A stretch of 64,000 nucleotides of DNA from Gottfriedia acidiceleris (GCF_004138285.1 NZ_SCFN01000008.1:62001-126000), one strand, 5' to 3'; shown: positions 7,949-17,018, numbered from the stretch's first letter. Notes: a model not told the origin generated them from the sequence alone. Made by a program: numbers and translations.

Positions 7949-8869
7949 GTGCTAGGAATTACTCATTTAAGACATATAAGTTTGATCACACCAAACTTTG
8001 AAGAACAAGTGAACTTTTACGAAAAGGTTTGGAGTTTAGATCGTGTAAATGTTTCAGATGACAATATTGCATATTTTCGAGGGGCAGGACCTGAGCATCA
8101 TATACTAAGCCTTCGAAAGGGCGATAAATGCGGTTTGCATCATATCGCATTTGGAATGGTCGATAAAAATGCAGTTGATCGTGCAGCGGAAATCTTACAT
8201 TCAAAAGGTGTACATATTGTTGAAGAGCCAGGTTATTTGGATGAAGCTGGTGGAGGATATGGACTTCGATTTGTTGATCCAGAAAACCGTGTAATTGAAC
8301 TTTCCGCTTGGGTAGAGGTTCAAACATCGATTTGGACTAATAAAAACGTTGATCCCGTGAAATTAAACCATGTAGTTATGAACACAAAAGATTTAGATAT
8401 GATCGTGGAGTTTTATACTGATGTGCTTGGATTCAAAGTGACTGATTGGAGTGAGCACCAAATGTCCTTCTTAAGATGTAATCGAAAACATCACTCGATT
8501 GCATTTAACCAAGATGCACACGCTTCAGTTAATCATATTGCTTACGAGGTTGATTCGGTGGATGAACTGATGCGAGGCATTAGTAATGTTAGGAAAGCCG
8601 GATTAAGTGAGTTATGGGGGCCAGGTCGACATGGTCCTGGTAATAATATCTTTTGTTATTTTCAAGATCTCGGTGGATTTGTCATGGAATATACATGTTA
8701 TCTTGAAACAATTGAAGATGAGGCGGAGTGGAGAGCGCGAGTTTGGAAACGCGTGCCACATCTAATGGATCAATGGGGAATTGCTGGTCCACCAAAACCA
8801 GAAGCTCGTAAAGCTATGGGCGGAGAGCCGGATAATGGCTGGGTAGATACAACGGTTAAAGTACGTTAA
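7949..8869 (+). CDS. extradiol ring-cleavage dioxygenase (VOC, type I)
   Basis: Two-domain vicinal-oxygen-chelate protein, 306 aa, the size of catechol 2,3-dioxygenase / 2,3-dihydroxybiphenyl 1,2-dioxygenase. The C-terminal domain has the Fe(II) ligands expected of type I extradiol enzymes: His141 (KLNHVVM), His196 (VNHIAYEV) and Glu247 (FVMEYTCY), so it should be active. The reaction would be O2-dependent cleavage of a catechol next to the diol. GGGAGG at 7935-7940 best fits the GTG at 7949; TTG codons at 7943 and 7946 are alternatives. First gene of an eight-gene operon ending at 16369. The exact catechol is not readable. Confidence 0.88.
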   Translation: MLGITHLRHISLITPNFEEQVNFYEKVWSLDRVNVSDDNIAYFRGAGPEHHILSLRKGDKCGLHHIAFGMVDKNAVDRAAEILHSKGVHIVEEPGYLDEAGGGYGLRFVDPENRVIELSAWVEVQTSIWTNKNVDPVKLNHVVMNTKDLDMIVEFYTDVLGFKVTDWSEHQMSFLRCNRKHHSIAFNQDAHASVNHIAYEVDSVDELMRGISNVRKAGLSELWGPGRHGPGNNIFCYFQDLGGFVMEYTCYLETIEDEAEWRARVWKRVPHLMDQWGIAGPPKPEARKAMGGEPDNGWVDTTVKVR

Positions 8870-8932
8870 AAAGTTTAAATAAAAATGCTTTAAATAATAC
8901 GAACCATGAAAGCTTTAATAAGGGGTGACGGG

Positions 8933-9724
8933 ATGGATCTTGGGTTAAAAGGAAAAGTTGCAGTGATTATGGGTGGCACTTCTGGTGTTGGACTGAAGAC
9001 AGCTGAGTTATTTTTAGGTGAAGGTGCTAAAGTAGCAATTTGCGGAAGAAGCAAAGAGCGTGCAGATAAAGCATTAAAGCATTTACTCTCATATGGCAAA
9101 AGCGAAGATCTATTTGCTACGACCTGTGATGTTACATCAAAAGAGGAAGTTAACTCGTTTATTCAACAAACAGCAGAAAAGTTTGGTGGAATTGATACGT
9201 TAGTGAATGCAGCTGGTCAAAGTGTTATGGGGCATTTTTTCGATATTACAGATGAACAGTGGCAGGAACAAATTCAATTAAAATATTTCGCTATTATTTA
9301 TGCAGTTCGTGCAGCTCATCCTTATTTAGTGAAAAGAGGAGGGGGCCGAATAATTAATATAAATGCAACTCTAGCGAAAGAGCCCGAGCGTCATATGGTA
9401 GCAACAGCAGCAACTCGTGCAGGACTTTTAAATTTAAGCAAAACGTTGTCTCAAGAATTAGCATCAGACAATATTTTAGTAAATTCAGTATGTCTTGGAT
9501 TAATTCGGACAGATCAATGGGAACGTAGAAGATTAAAAAATGCTCCTGATATGGATCCTGAAGAATATTATAGAGATCTTGCGATAAAAAGAAATATTCC
9601 TCTAGGTCGTGTAGGTGAAGCAGAAGAGGTTGCTAGTGTAATTGTTTTTCTTGCTTCAGACAAAGCGAGTTATGTGGCTGGTTCTACAATTGAAACTGCA
9701 GGTGCAATCGGTAAAGCACTTTAA
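8933..9724 (+). CDS. SDR-family oxidoreductase
   Basis: Short-chain dehydrogenase/reductase, 263 aa. The NAD(P)-binding GGTSGVG motif is near the N-terminus (MDLGLKGKVAVIMGGTSG) and VNAAGQS replaces the usual NNAG. In place of the usual catalytic YxxxK I see ATAATRAGLLNLSK: the Tyr and Lys positions read Ala and Arg, so this may be an atypical or non-canonical SDR. I took the ATG at 8933 after AAGGGGTGA; the ATG at 8906 has no ribosome site. Its step is unknown. The second SDR of the operon (15587) has the normal catalytic residues and is the better cis-diol dehydrogenase candidate. Confidence 0.82.
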   Translation: MDLGLKGKVAVIMGGTSGVGLKTAELFLGEGAKVAICGRSKERADKALKHLLSYGKSEDLFATTCDVTSKEEVNSFIQQTAEKFGGIDTLVNAAGQSVMGHFFDITDEQWQEQIQLKYFAIIYAVRAAHPYLVKRGGGRIININATLAKEPERHMVATAATRAGLLNLSKTLSQELASDNILVNSVCLGLIRTDQWERRRLKNAPDMDPEEYYRDLAIKRNIPLGRVGEAEEVASVIVFLASDKASYVAGSTIETAGAIGKAL

Positions 9725-9755
9725 ATAAATTATTAGACAAAGGTAGGATACCAAG

Positions 9756-11444
9756 ATGAAAAATCAAGAAGAGATCATATTTACTACTGCGGATGCCGTC
9801 GTAAAAGAGTTAGTTCAAGCAGGCGTAGAAGTCGCCTTTGGAATCGTAAGTATTCACAATATGCCCATCTATGACGCGATTTTAAGGGATGGAAGTATCA
9901 AGCTAATCTGTTCACGTGGCGAAAGTGGAGCAGTAAATATGGCAGATGGCTATGCACGTGCGACAGGGAAATTAGGTGTTGTTATTACTAGTACAGGAAC
10001 AGGAGCAGGAAACGCTGCTGGTTCATTAGTAGAAGCATGGGCAGCTGGAGTTCCACTACTACATCTGACTGGAGAAGTAGCTTCACCTTATCTTGGTACA
10101 GGTAAAGGGTACATACATGAATGTAAAGACCAGCTTTCAATGATGAGTGGTGCTTGTAAAAATGCTGTAAGACTTAGAAGACCAGAACAAACAGCTGGTG
10201 TAGTAAGAAAAGCAATTGAAGAAGCATTAACTGCTCCAACTGGACCAGTTAGCTTAGAAATTCCAATTGATTTTCAATCAGCAATTATCGAGGACGTTTC
10301 AATTGATAAGGTACAGGTAGATGTTTTTAAACCGCAACTAACTACCGTAATACCAGAAATCGCAATTTCAAAAATTCTAGAAGCACGTCGTCCAGTTATT
10401 TGGGCTGGTGGCGGTGTTATTTCTGCAAATGCCTCAAAAGAGTTAACAAATTTAGCAGAAATTCTTGGAGCTGCTGTCATTACAAGTCAATCTGGAAAAG
10501 GTTCGATACCAGAAGATCATGAGCAATGTATAGGTCATTTTGCGGCCAATGAGTCGACAAAAGAGTTTTTGAGAAATGCAGATTTACTGATTAGTGTAGG
10601 TGTACGTTTCAGAGGAAATGAAACTTCTAACTGGAAAGTTCCTGTCCCAGAAGAACATATTTCGATTGATGCAGATTTTAATGCAATTAATCGTAATTAT
10701 AAAGCAACAGTTGGGTTAGTCGGAGATGCAAAAGATATTTTATCGGCTCTAATTAATAAAATCGATGAAAAGTCTATTTCGGTTATACCATCTTATAAAG
10801 AAGAAGTACGTTCATTAAGAAATGAAGTACGAGGACAACTTCGTAAAACACTTGGCCCATTTGAACAATTTGTAGATGGCATGAGAGAGATTCTACCGAG
10901 AGATACGATTTTGGTTCGAGATGTGACAGTACAAGCAAATGTCTGGGGTAGCAGAATATTCGATATTTATGAACCGAGAACATCTATTCACGCATCTGGT
11001 GGCGGGATCGGTCAGGGTCTTCCTACTGCTATTGGAGCTCAATTGGGTTGCCCTCATCAAAAGGTCGTATTAATGGCTGGAGATGGTGGGTTTATGGTTA
11101 ATGTAGGTGAAATGGTAACTGCAGCTGAAGAAAATCTTCCTATTATTGTTGTGTTATTTGATGATTCTGGCTATGGGGTTCTACGTAATATTCAAGAAGC
11201 GGCATACGGTCGCCAAGTAGCAGTGAATTTATTAAGTCCAGATTTTGTAAAACTAGCTGAGTCAATGCATTTTGAAGCAGCACGTATTGGTTCAGGAGAC
11301 GAATTTGTTAATGAACTAAAGAAGGCAACTGAAAGAAGAAAGCCAACAATGATCGTTGTAGATATGGAAGCAGTTGGACCTATGGCAAAACCTTTTGGCG
11401 GACCTCCAGGAGCAGCTGAAAGCTTTAAACCAAAAAAATTATAA
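9756..11444 (+). CDS. thiamine-diphosphate-dependent enzyme (acetolactate synthase/decarboxylase fold)
   Basis: 562 aa, the size and three-domain layout of acetolactate synthase, benzoylformate decarboxylase and related ThDP enzymes. The cofactor-activating Glu56 lies in SRGESGAVNMADGYAR. The ThDP/Mg motif GDGGF...DDSGYGVL is near 441-472. The family decarboxylates or carboligates 2-oxo acids. An aldehyde dehydrogenase follows 12 bp downstream, so decarboxylation of an aryl 2-oxo acid to an aldehyde, then oxidation, is a reasonable idea (inference). It is not obviously an anabolic IlvB: no small subunit is present and the gene sits in a catabolic operon. Confidence 0.88.
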   Translation: MKNQEEIIFTTADAVVKELVQAGVEVAFGIVSIHNMPIYDAILRDGSIKLICSRGESGAVNMADGYARATGKLGVVITSTGTGAGNAAGSLVEAWAAGVPLLHLTGEVASPYLGTGKGYIHECKDQLSMMSGACKNAVRLRRPEQTAGVVRKAIEEALTAPTGPVSLEIPIDFQSAIIEDVSIDKVQVDVFKPQLTTVIPEIAISKILEARRPVIWAGGGVISANASKELTNLAEILGAAVITSQSGKGSIPEDHEQCIGHFAANESTKEFLRNADLLISVGVRFRGNETSNWKVPVPEEHISIDADFNAINRNYKATVGLVGDAKDILSALINKIDEKSISVIPSYKEEVRSLRNEVRGQLRKTLGPFEQFVDGMREILPRDTILVRDVTVQANVWGSRIFDIYEPRTSIHASGGGIGQGLPTAIGAQLGCPHQKVVLMAGDGGFMVNVGEMVTAAEENLPIIVVLFDDSGYGVLRNIQEAAYGRQVAVNLLSPDFVKLAESMHFEAARIGSGDEFVNELKKATERRKPTMIVVDMEAVGPMAKPFGGPPGAAESFKPKKL

Positions 11445-11456
11445 AGGAGATTCAAT

Positions 11457-12902
11457 ATGATTTCGACATATCCAGTTGTATCAGGAAGATATCTCATAAA
11501 TGGTGAATGGAAAGAAAATAATGAAACATCAAATATTATTAATCCTGCAAATAAGTCGGAAGTAATCGGTAAAGTAGCATTATGTACTGAGGAAATCGTA
11601 AACGAAGCAATTAATGCAGCATCGAGTACATTTAAACTTTGGTCACAGAGTGAGATTCAGGATCGTGTAGAAAGAATGAAAGCAGCCGCGCAGGAACTTT
11701 CTAAAATCATTGAAGAACATGTTTCATTATTTGTTCGTGAAAATGGAAAAACACTAGTAGAAGCTAAAAAAGATTTATTACGCTGCGTTGAAGTAATGAA
11801 TGGTGGAGCGGATGAACTTCTTAAATGGTGGAATCCAGAATTACTTCCAGGAAATCAAAAAGTTCAAGTAAGAAGAAGAGCTAGAGGGGTTACTGCAGTA
11901 ATTACTCCTTGGAATTCGCCTATGATTTTAACATTTAAGCGAGTGATTCCTGCTGTTTTAGCAGGTAATACAGTTGTCGTGAAACCTGCGACAAATTGTC
12001 CGTTTACCATTATGGCTTGTTTAAAAGTAGTGGCTGAACATTTTCCGCCTGGTGTAATCAATATTGTAACAGGTTCAGGAAAAATGATTGGTGACAAGCT
12101 TTGTTCTGATTCACGTGTTCGTACGATTGCTTTTGTCGGAAGTACACAAACAGGTAAAGATATTATGAAAAAGTCTTCAGGAAATCTTCAAAAAGTATAT
12201 ATGGAGCTTGGTGGGAATGACCCAGCAATCATTTTAGAGGATGCAAACTTAGATGAAGAAGCTATTAAACGATTAAGAATGAGTATTTTAAAAGCGGCTG
12301 GCCAAGTATGTTCGGCTATTAAGCGCGTATATGTACAAGAATCTAGATATGTTGAATTAGTAAAAAAATTAAAGAAAGAATTTGAGCGTATTGTTGTAGG
12401 TGATGGTATTCAACCTGATGTAACAATGGGCCCATTAAATAATAAAGCTCAGTATGACTATGTTAACGGATTAATCGAGCGTACTGAAAAAGCAGGTGCA
12501 AATGTAATAACAGCTGGAATTCAACTGAATCCTGAAATGTGGGATCAAGGTTATTACATCTTACCAACAATCGTAACAGGTGTTGACCAGCAAAGTGAGA
12601 TCGTTCGTGCAGAACAATTTGGACCAGTAATTCCTATTCTACCTTTTTCAACTATTGACGAAGTTATCAAACTAGCAAATGATAGTGAATTTGGCTTAAG
12701 GGCTTCTGTTTGGACTGAAAATGAAGAATTAGCAGTTGAAATGGCAGATCGATTAGAAGCAGGCGCAGTTTTTCATAATAACCATACCATTTTTAGCGAT
12801 TTAGCATTGGATTTCCCAGGGTTAAAAGAGAGTGGTGTTTCAAGGGAAACGAGACACTGTGGATTGGAATTCTTTGCAGATTCATACGGATTTGCAAATT
12901 AA
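11457..12902 (+). CDS. NAD(P)-dependent aldehyde dehydrogenase
   Basis: 481 aa ALDH superfamily member. Asn153 (TPWNSP), general base Glu250 (YMELGGNDP) and nucleophile Cys285 (AAGQVCSAIKR) are all present, as is the cofactor motif FVGSTQTGK. It would oxidise an aldehyde to the acid, most simply the product of the ThDP enzyme just upstream. AAAGGAGA precedes the ATG. Part of the dioxygenase operon. Confidence 0.93.
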   Translation: MISTYPVVSGRYLINGEWKENNETSNIINPANKSEVIGKVALCTEEIVNEAINAASSTFKLWSQSEIQDRVERMKAAAQELSKIIEEHVSLFVRENGKTLVEAKKDLLRCVEVMNGGADELLKWWNPELLPGNQKVQVRRRARGVTAVITPWNSPMILTFKRVIPAVLAGNTVVVKPATNCPFTIMACLKVVAEHFPPGVINIVTGSGKMIGDKLCSDSRVRTIAFVGSTQTGKDIMKKSSGNLQKVYMELGGNDPAIILEDANLDEEAIKRLRMSILKAAGQVCSAIKRVYVQESRYVELVKKLKKEFERIVVGDGIQPDVTMGPLNNKAQYDYVNGLIERTEKAGANVITAGIQLNPEMWDQGYYILPTIVTGVDQQSEIVRAEQFGPVIPILPFSTIDEVIKLANDSEFGLRASVWTENEELAVEMADRLEAGAVFHNNHTIFSDLALDFPGLKESGVSRETRHCGLEFFADSYGFAN

Positions 12903-12917
12903 GGATGGTGAATAAGC

Positions 12918-13700
12918 ATGAAACTAGGTCTAATCGGCTGTGGAAATATTGGTCAATTTCTTCTTCAAGCAATTAATAAAAATGGAATGTTACCTGGTGG
13001 AAAGATTGTTTCAATTTATACGCGTTGTGAAGAATCAGGCGTTCAACTTGCTAAAGAATTTGAAACAGAAGCTTATCAAAGTGTAGAGGCGCTGCTTCTT
13101 TCTGATATAGATTTAGTCATTGAAGCTGCAACAGTAGAAGCAGCAGAAGAGTACGCTATAAAAGTTCTTGAAGGTGGAAAAGACTTATTGTTAAGTAGCA
13201 TTGGGGTAATGGCTGATTCTGATTTTGAAGAAAGAGTTCGAGATGTTTGTTCAAGATATGCTGTAAATGTTTTCCTACCATCAGGGGCTATCGGTGGATT
13301 GGATATTTTAAAGTCAGCAAAAGCTGCGGATGGTCTAGAGACTGTTTCAATTACAACTAGAAAACCACCTGGAGCATTATCGAAAGAAGTATTAGATAAA
13401 GAAACGATATTGTTTGAAGGCTCTGCAGCTGAAGCAATTAAGCTATACCCAAGAAATATTAATGTGGCAATTGTATTATCCTTAGCTGGACTTGGTGCTA
13501 ACAATACGAAAGTGAAAATTATTGCTGATCCAATTGCGATAAAAAATAGTCATTTAATTGAAGCATCTGGTGCGTTCGGAAAACTTAAACTTGAAATCGA
13601 AAATGATCCAATGCCAAATAATCCTAAAACAAGTTATTTAGCAGCGTTAAGTGTTTTGGCAAAGTTACAAAATAAAGACAAATATGTACAAGTTGGGTAA
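12918..13700 (+). CDS. aspartate-dehydrogenase-like oxidoreductase (NadX family)
   Basis: 260 aa. The N-terminal Rossmann motif GLIGCGNIGQFL and the C-terminal signature IIADPIAIKNSHLIEASGAFGK, then NNPKTSYLAALS, are those of the L-aspartate dehydrogenase family (DUF108), including the conserved His. Known members interconvert aspartate and iminoaspartate with NAD(P). Here there is no nadA/nadC nearby. It sits between an aldehyde dehydrogenase and a ring dioxygenase, so it may act on an amino or imino intermediate of the catabolic route rather than in NAD synthesis (inference). Confidence 0.85.
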   Translation: MKLGLIGCGNIGQFLLQAINKNGMLPGGKIVSIYTRCEESGVQLAKEFETEAYQSVEALLLSDIDLVIEAATVEAAEEYAIKVLEGGKDLLLSSIGVMADSDFEERVRDVCSRYAVNVFLPSGAIGGLDILKSAKAADGLETVSITTRKPPGALSKEVLDKETILFEGSAAEAIKLYPRNINVAIVLSLAGLGANNTKVKIIADPIAIKNSHLIEASGAFGKLKLEIENDPMPNNPKTSYLAALSVLAKLQNKDKYVQVG

Positions 13701-13731
13701 AGAGTCAAAATATGAAAGGAGAGTGCTGAGC

Positions 13732-15033
13732 ATGATTAAAACAGAAAAAACTTTAGATGAACTGTCAAAAGAGCAACTAGTAAATTACTTAAACGAAACC
13801 GTCAAACCAGATGAAGGAGTCATTCCTGCATATCTTCTAGGTGATAAAGCTGTTTACGAATTAGAGCATGAAAAAGTATTTTTAAAAACATGGATTTTTC
13901 TAGGTCATGAATCTGAAGTTCCAAATCCGGGGGACTTTATGACACGTGAACTTGCAGGTTATTCGATCATTATCTCACGAGATAGCAATGGTGAAATCAA
14001 TGCATTTTACAATATGTGTACACACCGTGGTATGAAGCTGTGCCGTGCTGATAAAGGAAACAAGACTTTATTTACATGTCCGTATCATGGATTTAATTTT
14101 AAAAATACTGGTGAACTTGTTGGGGTTCCGCTTCAAAAAGATATTTATGGCGAGAGACTCGACCGATCAAAAATGGGTCTTCACCAAGTAAAGCTAGAAT
14201 CATATAAAGGTCTTTTATTTGGAAACTGGGACGAAAATGCAGAGCCTCTTGAAGAGTTTCTCGGTGATTTTAAGTGGTATTTAGATATCGTAGTAGGACG
14301 TGCTGAGATGGAAGTAATTGGAGCTCCTCAACGTTTTATTGTTCAATCAAACTGGAAGGTCGGTTCTGATAACTTTGTAGGTGATTCATACCATACGATG
14401 GTTACTCACGGTTCAATTGCCAAATTAGGTATGGTACCAAATGCAACATATTCGAAGCGTGGTTTTCAAATTCATACTGAAAACGGACACGGATTAAACC
14501 TTGGAACACCAAACCCAGACTTTGCTTTTCCTGAAGAATTAAAGGATGAGTATAAAAGTAATTTGTCAGAAGAACAATATGAAGTTCTATCAAACTTAAA
14601 AAATATGATTGGAAATGCTTTTCCGAATATGTCATTTTTAATATCTCACACAAAAGTTAAAGGCGAATTAATTTCGAATACTTCAATTAGAATGTGGAGA
14701 CCAATTAGTCACAATAAAATGGAAGTAATTGCATGGATGTTAGTAGAAAAAAATGCTTCTCAGGAATGGAAGAATCGATCAAGAGATTCCTTTATCTTAA
14801 CGTTTAGTCCATCTGGTATTTTTGAGCAAGATGATACTGAAGTTTTCACAGACATAACGGAAGCAGCACAAGGTCCAATGCCATTTCAAAAGAATTTAAC
14901 TTATAACTATACAATGGGACTACATCGTGAACCCGTCGATTTTATCGGACCTGGAGTAGCCTATGATGATAAATTTACAGAAGCAAGTCAACGTAATTTC
15001 TATCAGTACTGGCTTGAATTAATGACAAAGTAA
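13732..15033 (+). CDS. aromatic-ring-hydroxylating dioxygenase, alpha subunit
   Basis: 433 aa catalytic large subunit. The Rieske [2Fe-2S] ligands are C96-x-H98 (CTHRG) and C116-x2-H119 (CPYHG). The mononuclear iron site is D213/H221/H226 (SDNFVGDSYHTMVTHGS) with a later Asp in FEQDDTEVF. It inserts both O atoms of O2 into an aromatic ring to give a cis-dihydrodiol. AAAGGAGAG supports the ATG at 13732; the longer frame from 13651 runs into the previous gene. The beta subunit follows directly. No ferredoxin or ferredoxin reductase gene is in the operon, so electrons must come from proteins encoded elsewhere. Confidence 0.95.
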   Translation: MIKTEKTLDELSKEQLVNYLNETVKPDEGVIPAYLLGDKAVYELEHEKVFLKTWIFLGHESEVPNPGDFMTRELAGYSIIISRDSNGEINAFYNMCTHRGMKLCRADKGNKTLFTCPYHGFNFKNTGELVGVPLQKDIYGERLDRSKMGLHQVKLESYKGLLFGNWDENAEPLEEFLGDFKWYLDIVVGRAEMEVIGAPQRFIVQSNWKVGSDNFVGDSYHTMVTHGSIAKLGMVPNATYSKRGFQIHTENGHGLNLGTPNPDFAFPEELKDEYKSNLSEEQYEVLSNLKNMIGNAFPNMSFLISHTKVKGELISNTSIRMWRPISHNKMEVIAWMLVEKNASQEWKNRSRDSFILTFSPSGIFEQDDTEVFTDITEAAQGPMPFQKNLTYNYTMGLHREPVDFIGPGVAYDDKFTEASQRNFYQYWLELMTK

Positions 15034-15053
15034 TAAAGGAGGGAGGAAGGAAA

Positions 15054-15563
15054 ATGAATATTGAAAAATTATTAGCAAAATTAGAATTTGAGCAGTGGTT
15101 AATTGATGAAGCAGAATTACTTGATGATATTGAATTTGATGATTGGTTTAGTTTAATGCACTCGAATCTAATCTATCAAATGCCTGTACGCGTAAATAAA
15201 GAAGGAACTGAACGCCCAGACTATTCAACTGAGATGTTTACTTTTAATGATGATATTGAATTATTAAAGCTTCGAGTAGATCGATTGAAAACTGACTATG
15301 CATGGGCTGAAATTCCTCCTTCAAGAACCCGCCGTTTTGTAAGCAATGTTAGCGTAAAAGAGTTAGTTAAAGAAGAGAAGGCAGTAGTTAATAGTTATTT
15401 ACTGATCTATCGAAGCCGTAGCACAGATATTCACTATGATCTAATTTCTGGAGAACGTAATGACGAGTTTACATATGAAGATGGGAAATGGAAGCTTTCC
15501 AAGAGGGTATTTATTGTAGATCAAACGACAATTAATACTAGAAATCTTGCAATCTTTGTTTAA
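15054..15563 (+). CDS. aromatic-ring-hydroxylating dioxygenase, beta subunit
   Basis: 169 aa small subunit with the NTF2-like fold typical of these beta chains (IEFDDWFSLMHSNLIYQMPVRV; TRRFVSNVSV; LLIYRSRS...GERNDEF). It has no catalytic metal and helps shape the hexamer. It lies 20 bp after the alpha subunit with an exceptionally strong AAAGGAGGGAGGAAGG ribosome site. The alpha+beta pair marks a true two-subunit dioxygenase rather than a single-chain Rieske demethylase. Confidence 0.93.
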   Translation: MNIEKLLAKLEFEQWLIDEAELLDDIEFDDWFSLMHSNLIYQMPVRVNKEGTERPDYSTEMFTFNDDIELLKLRVDRLKTDYAWAEIPPSRTRRFVSNVSVKELVKEEKAVVNSYLLIYRSRSTDIHYDLISGERNDEFTYEDGKWKLSKRVFIVDQTTINTRNLAIFV

Positions 15564-15586
15564 TAGAAGAAAAAGGAGGCTAAGTC

Positions 15587-16369
15587 ATGTTATTAAAAGA
15601 TAAAGTAGTGTTAATTACAGGAGGCGCATCTGGAATAGGAGCAGCCGTTACAAGACGATTCATTCAAGAGGGAGCAAAGGTAAGTATTATAGGTCGCTCA
15701 CTTGAAACACTAGAGCAAATGAAAGAAGAATTTAATGACAATCTCCTTATCATTCAAGGTGACGTAAGCAAATACGAAGACAATGAGCGAGCTGTAAAAG
15801 CAACTGTTGAACAGTTTGGTAAACTAGATGTATTTATTGCGAATGCAGGCGTTTTCGATGGATTTGCAAAATTCGCTGATGTGACACCCGATGCCCTATC
15901 AGATGCATATGATTACCTTTTAAATATAAATGTAAAAGGATCATTTTTTGGTGCAAAAGCAGCTTTAGAGGAATTACAAAAAACAAATGGTAATATTATC
16001 TTTACTGTATCTGGAGCAAGCTTCTACCCAGACGGCGGTGGAGTTTGGTACACGGCTAGTAAGCATGCTCAAATCGGATTAATGCGTCAGCTTGCTTTTG
16101 AACTAGCACCAAATATACGAGTAAATGCAGTAGCACCAGGAGGGACTTTAACAGCACTAACTGTCATCCCACCTTTACGTACTTTTACTAAATCCGTGGA
16201 TAATGATACGAAAGCAAGCAATATAAAAAGAAGAAATCTACTTCAACTAGCACAAATGCCTGAAGATCATGTTGCAGCATATGTACTTTTGGCATCTGAT
16301 CAGTCACGTGCGATCACTGGTGAAGTCATTTCTAGTGATGGTGGATTATCGGTTCGAGGACTTGGTTAA
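15587..16369 (+). CDS. cis-dihydrodiol dehydrogenase (SDR, BphB/HcaB type)
   Basis: 260 aa classical SDR: TGGASGIG cofactor motif, NAG in IANAGVFDGF and the catalytic Ser/YxxxK (TVSGASFYP...WYTASKHAQIG). Length and the motif GNIIFTVSGASFYPDGGG match the family that turns ring cis-dihydrodiols into catechols with NAD. Position right behind the dioxygenase alpha/beta genes supports this. Its product would be the substrate of the extradiol dioxygenase at the operon head. Last gene of the operon; a terminator follows. Confidence 0.88.
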   Translation: MLLKDKVVLITGGASGIGAAVTRRFIQEGAKVSIIGRSLETLEQMKEEFNDNLLIIQGDVSKYEDNERAVKATVEQFGKLDVFIANAGVFDGFAKFADVTPDALSDAYDYLLNINVKGSFFGAKAALEELQKTNGNIIFTVSGASFYPDGGGVWYTASKHAQIGLMRQLAFELAPNIRVNAVAPGGTLTALTVIPPLRTFTKSVDNDTKASNIKRRNLLQLAQMPEDHVAAYVLLASDQSRAITGEVISSDGGLSVRGLG

Positions 16370-16388
16370 GAAATTTTTGATAAAGCAT

Positions 16389-16420
16389 AGGGTGTCTTAA
16401 AGGGACACTCTCTTTTTTAT
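16389..16420 (+). terminator. terminator of the aromatic catabolic operon
   Basis: AGGGTGTC / GACACTCT stem followed by TTTTTT, 20 bp past the stop of the last SDR. Confidence 0.82.
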
Positions 16421-16675
16421 TAGTGCTAATTAAATTGTAAGTGATAGTAGTTCAAACCGTATATATGATGAGTTATATAGAGACCAGTATATAATTTGAA
16501 GTTATTCCACTAACCTTCCATTTGCTTCAATATAAAATGAGCAACAAAAGTGACTCATGATCTTCGACTAAAGCATGCTTTAGTTGAATAATCATTTTTG
16601 ATAATGTCTTGTGAAGTAGTAGACTTAAATTAAAAAATAAAAAATGTGCCAAGAGAACAGTTAATTCAATAGGTT
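16421..16675. other. intergenic stretch with an 18-bp perfect palindrome
   Basis: No gene seen. ACTAAAGCATGCTTTAGT at 16567-16584 is a perfect palindrome with no following T-run. Otherwise the DNA is AT-rich without features I can name. Confidence 0.5.
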
Positions 16676-16849
16676 TTATTTCATATTCTTTAGAGGGGAG
16701 ATGACATTGTTATAAAAAAATCTTTCCCATTTAGCCAACAAACTGTTTCCATTTTCACCACGTTGTATTTCAATTTCATGGTTTTTATGAAATTCAACTG
16801 TTCGTTTATTATGCTTTTTATGCCATTGGTGTAGAGTTGCTTGTTTCAT
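16676..16849 (-). CDS. small basic hypothetical protein, 57 aa
   Basis: Not recognised. The frame from the ATG at 16849 has an AAGGGGG ribosome site at good spacing. The product is soluble and rich in Lys, His and Asn (MKQATLHQWHKKHNKRTVEF). It has no membrane segment or Cys. It stands alone between the catabolic operon and the DUF421 gene. It could be a small spore-former-specific protein, but nothing in the sequence proves expression. Confidence 0.5.
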   Translation of the reverse strand: MKQATLHQWHKKHNKRTVEFHKNHEIEIQRGENGNSLLAKWERFFYNNVISPLKNMK

Positions 16850-17018
16850 TTTTATTCCCCCTTCGATTAATAACATTTTTATATCTCTTGGATTGAAAAT
16901 TACAAAGTTATTTTAGTCCCTTAGTTTTGACATAAATGAATGAAATTAATAGAGAAATTTAGGTGATGTAAAGCGATGTTCATTATTAAAATAGAACTCT
17001 ATATGAAGAATAGAGATG

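Noticed and set aside
13076-13504. 142-aa minus-strand frame inside the aspartate-dehydrogenase-like gene
   Set aside because: Shadow frame with low-complexity Ser/Ala content; the plus-strand gene has all family motifs.
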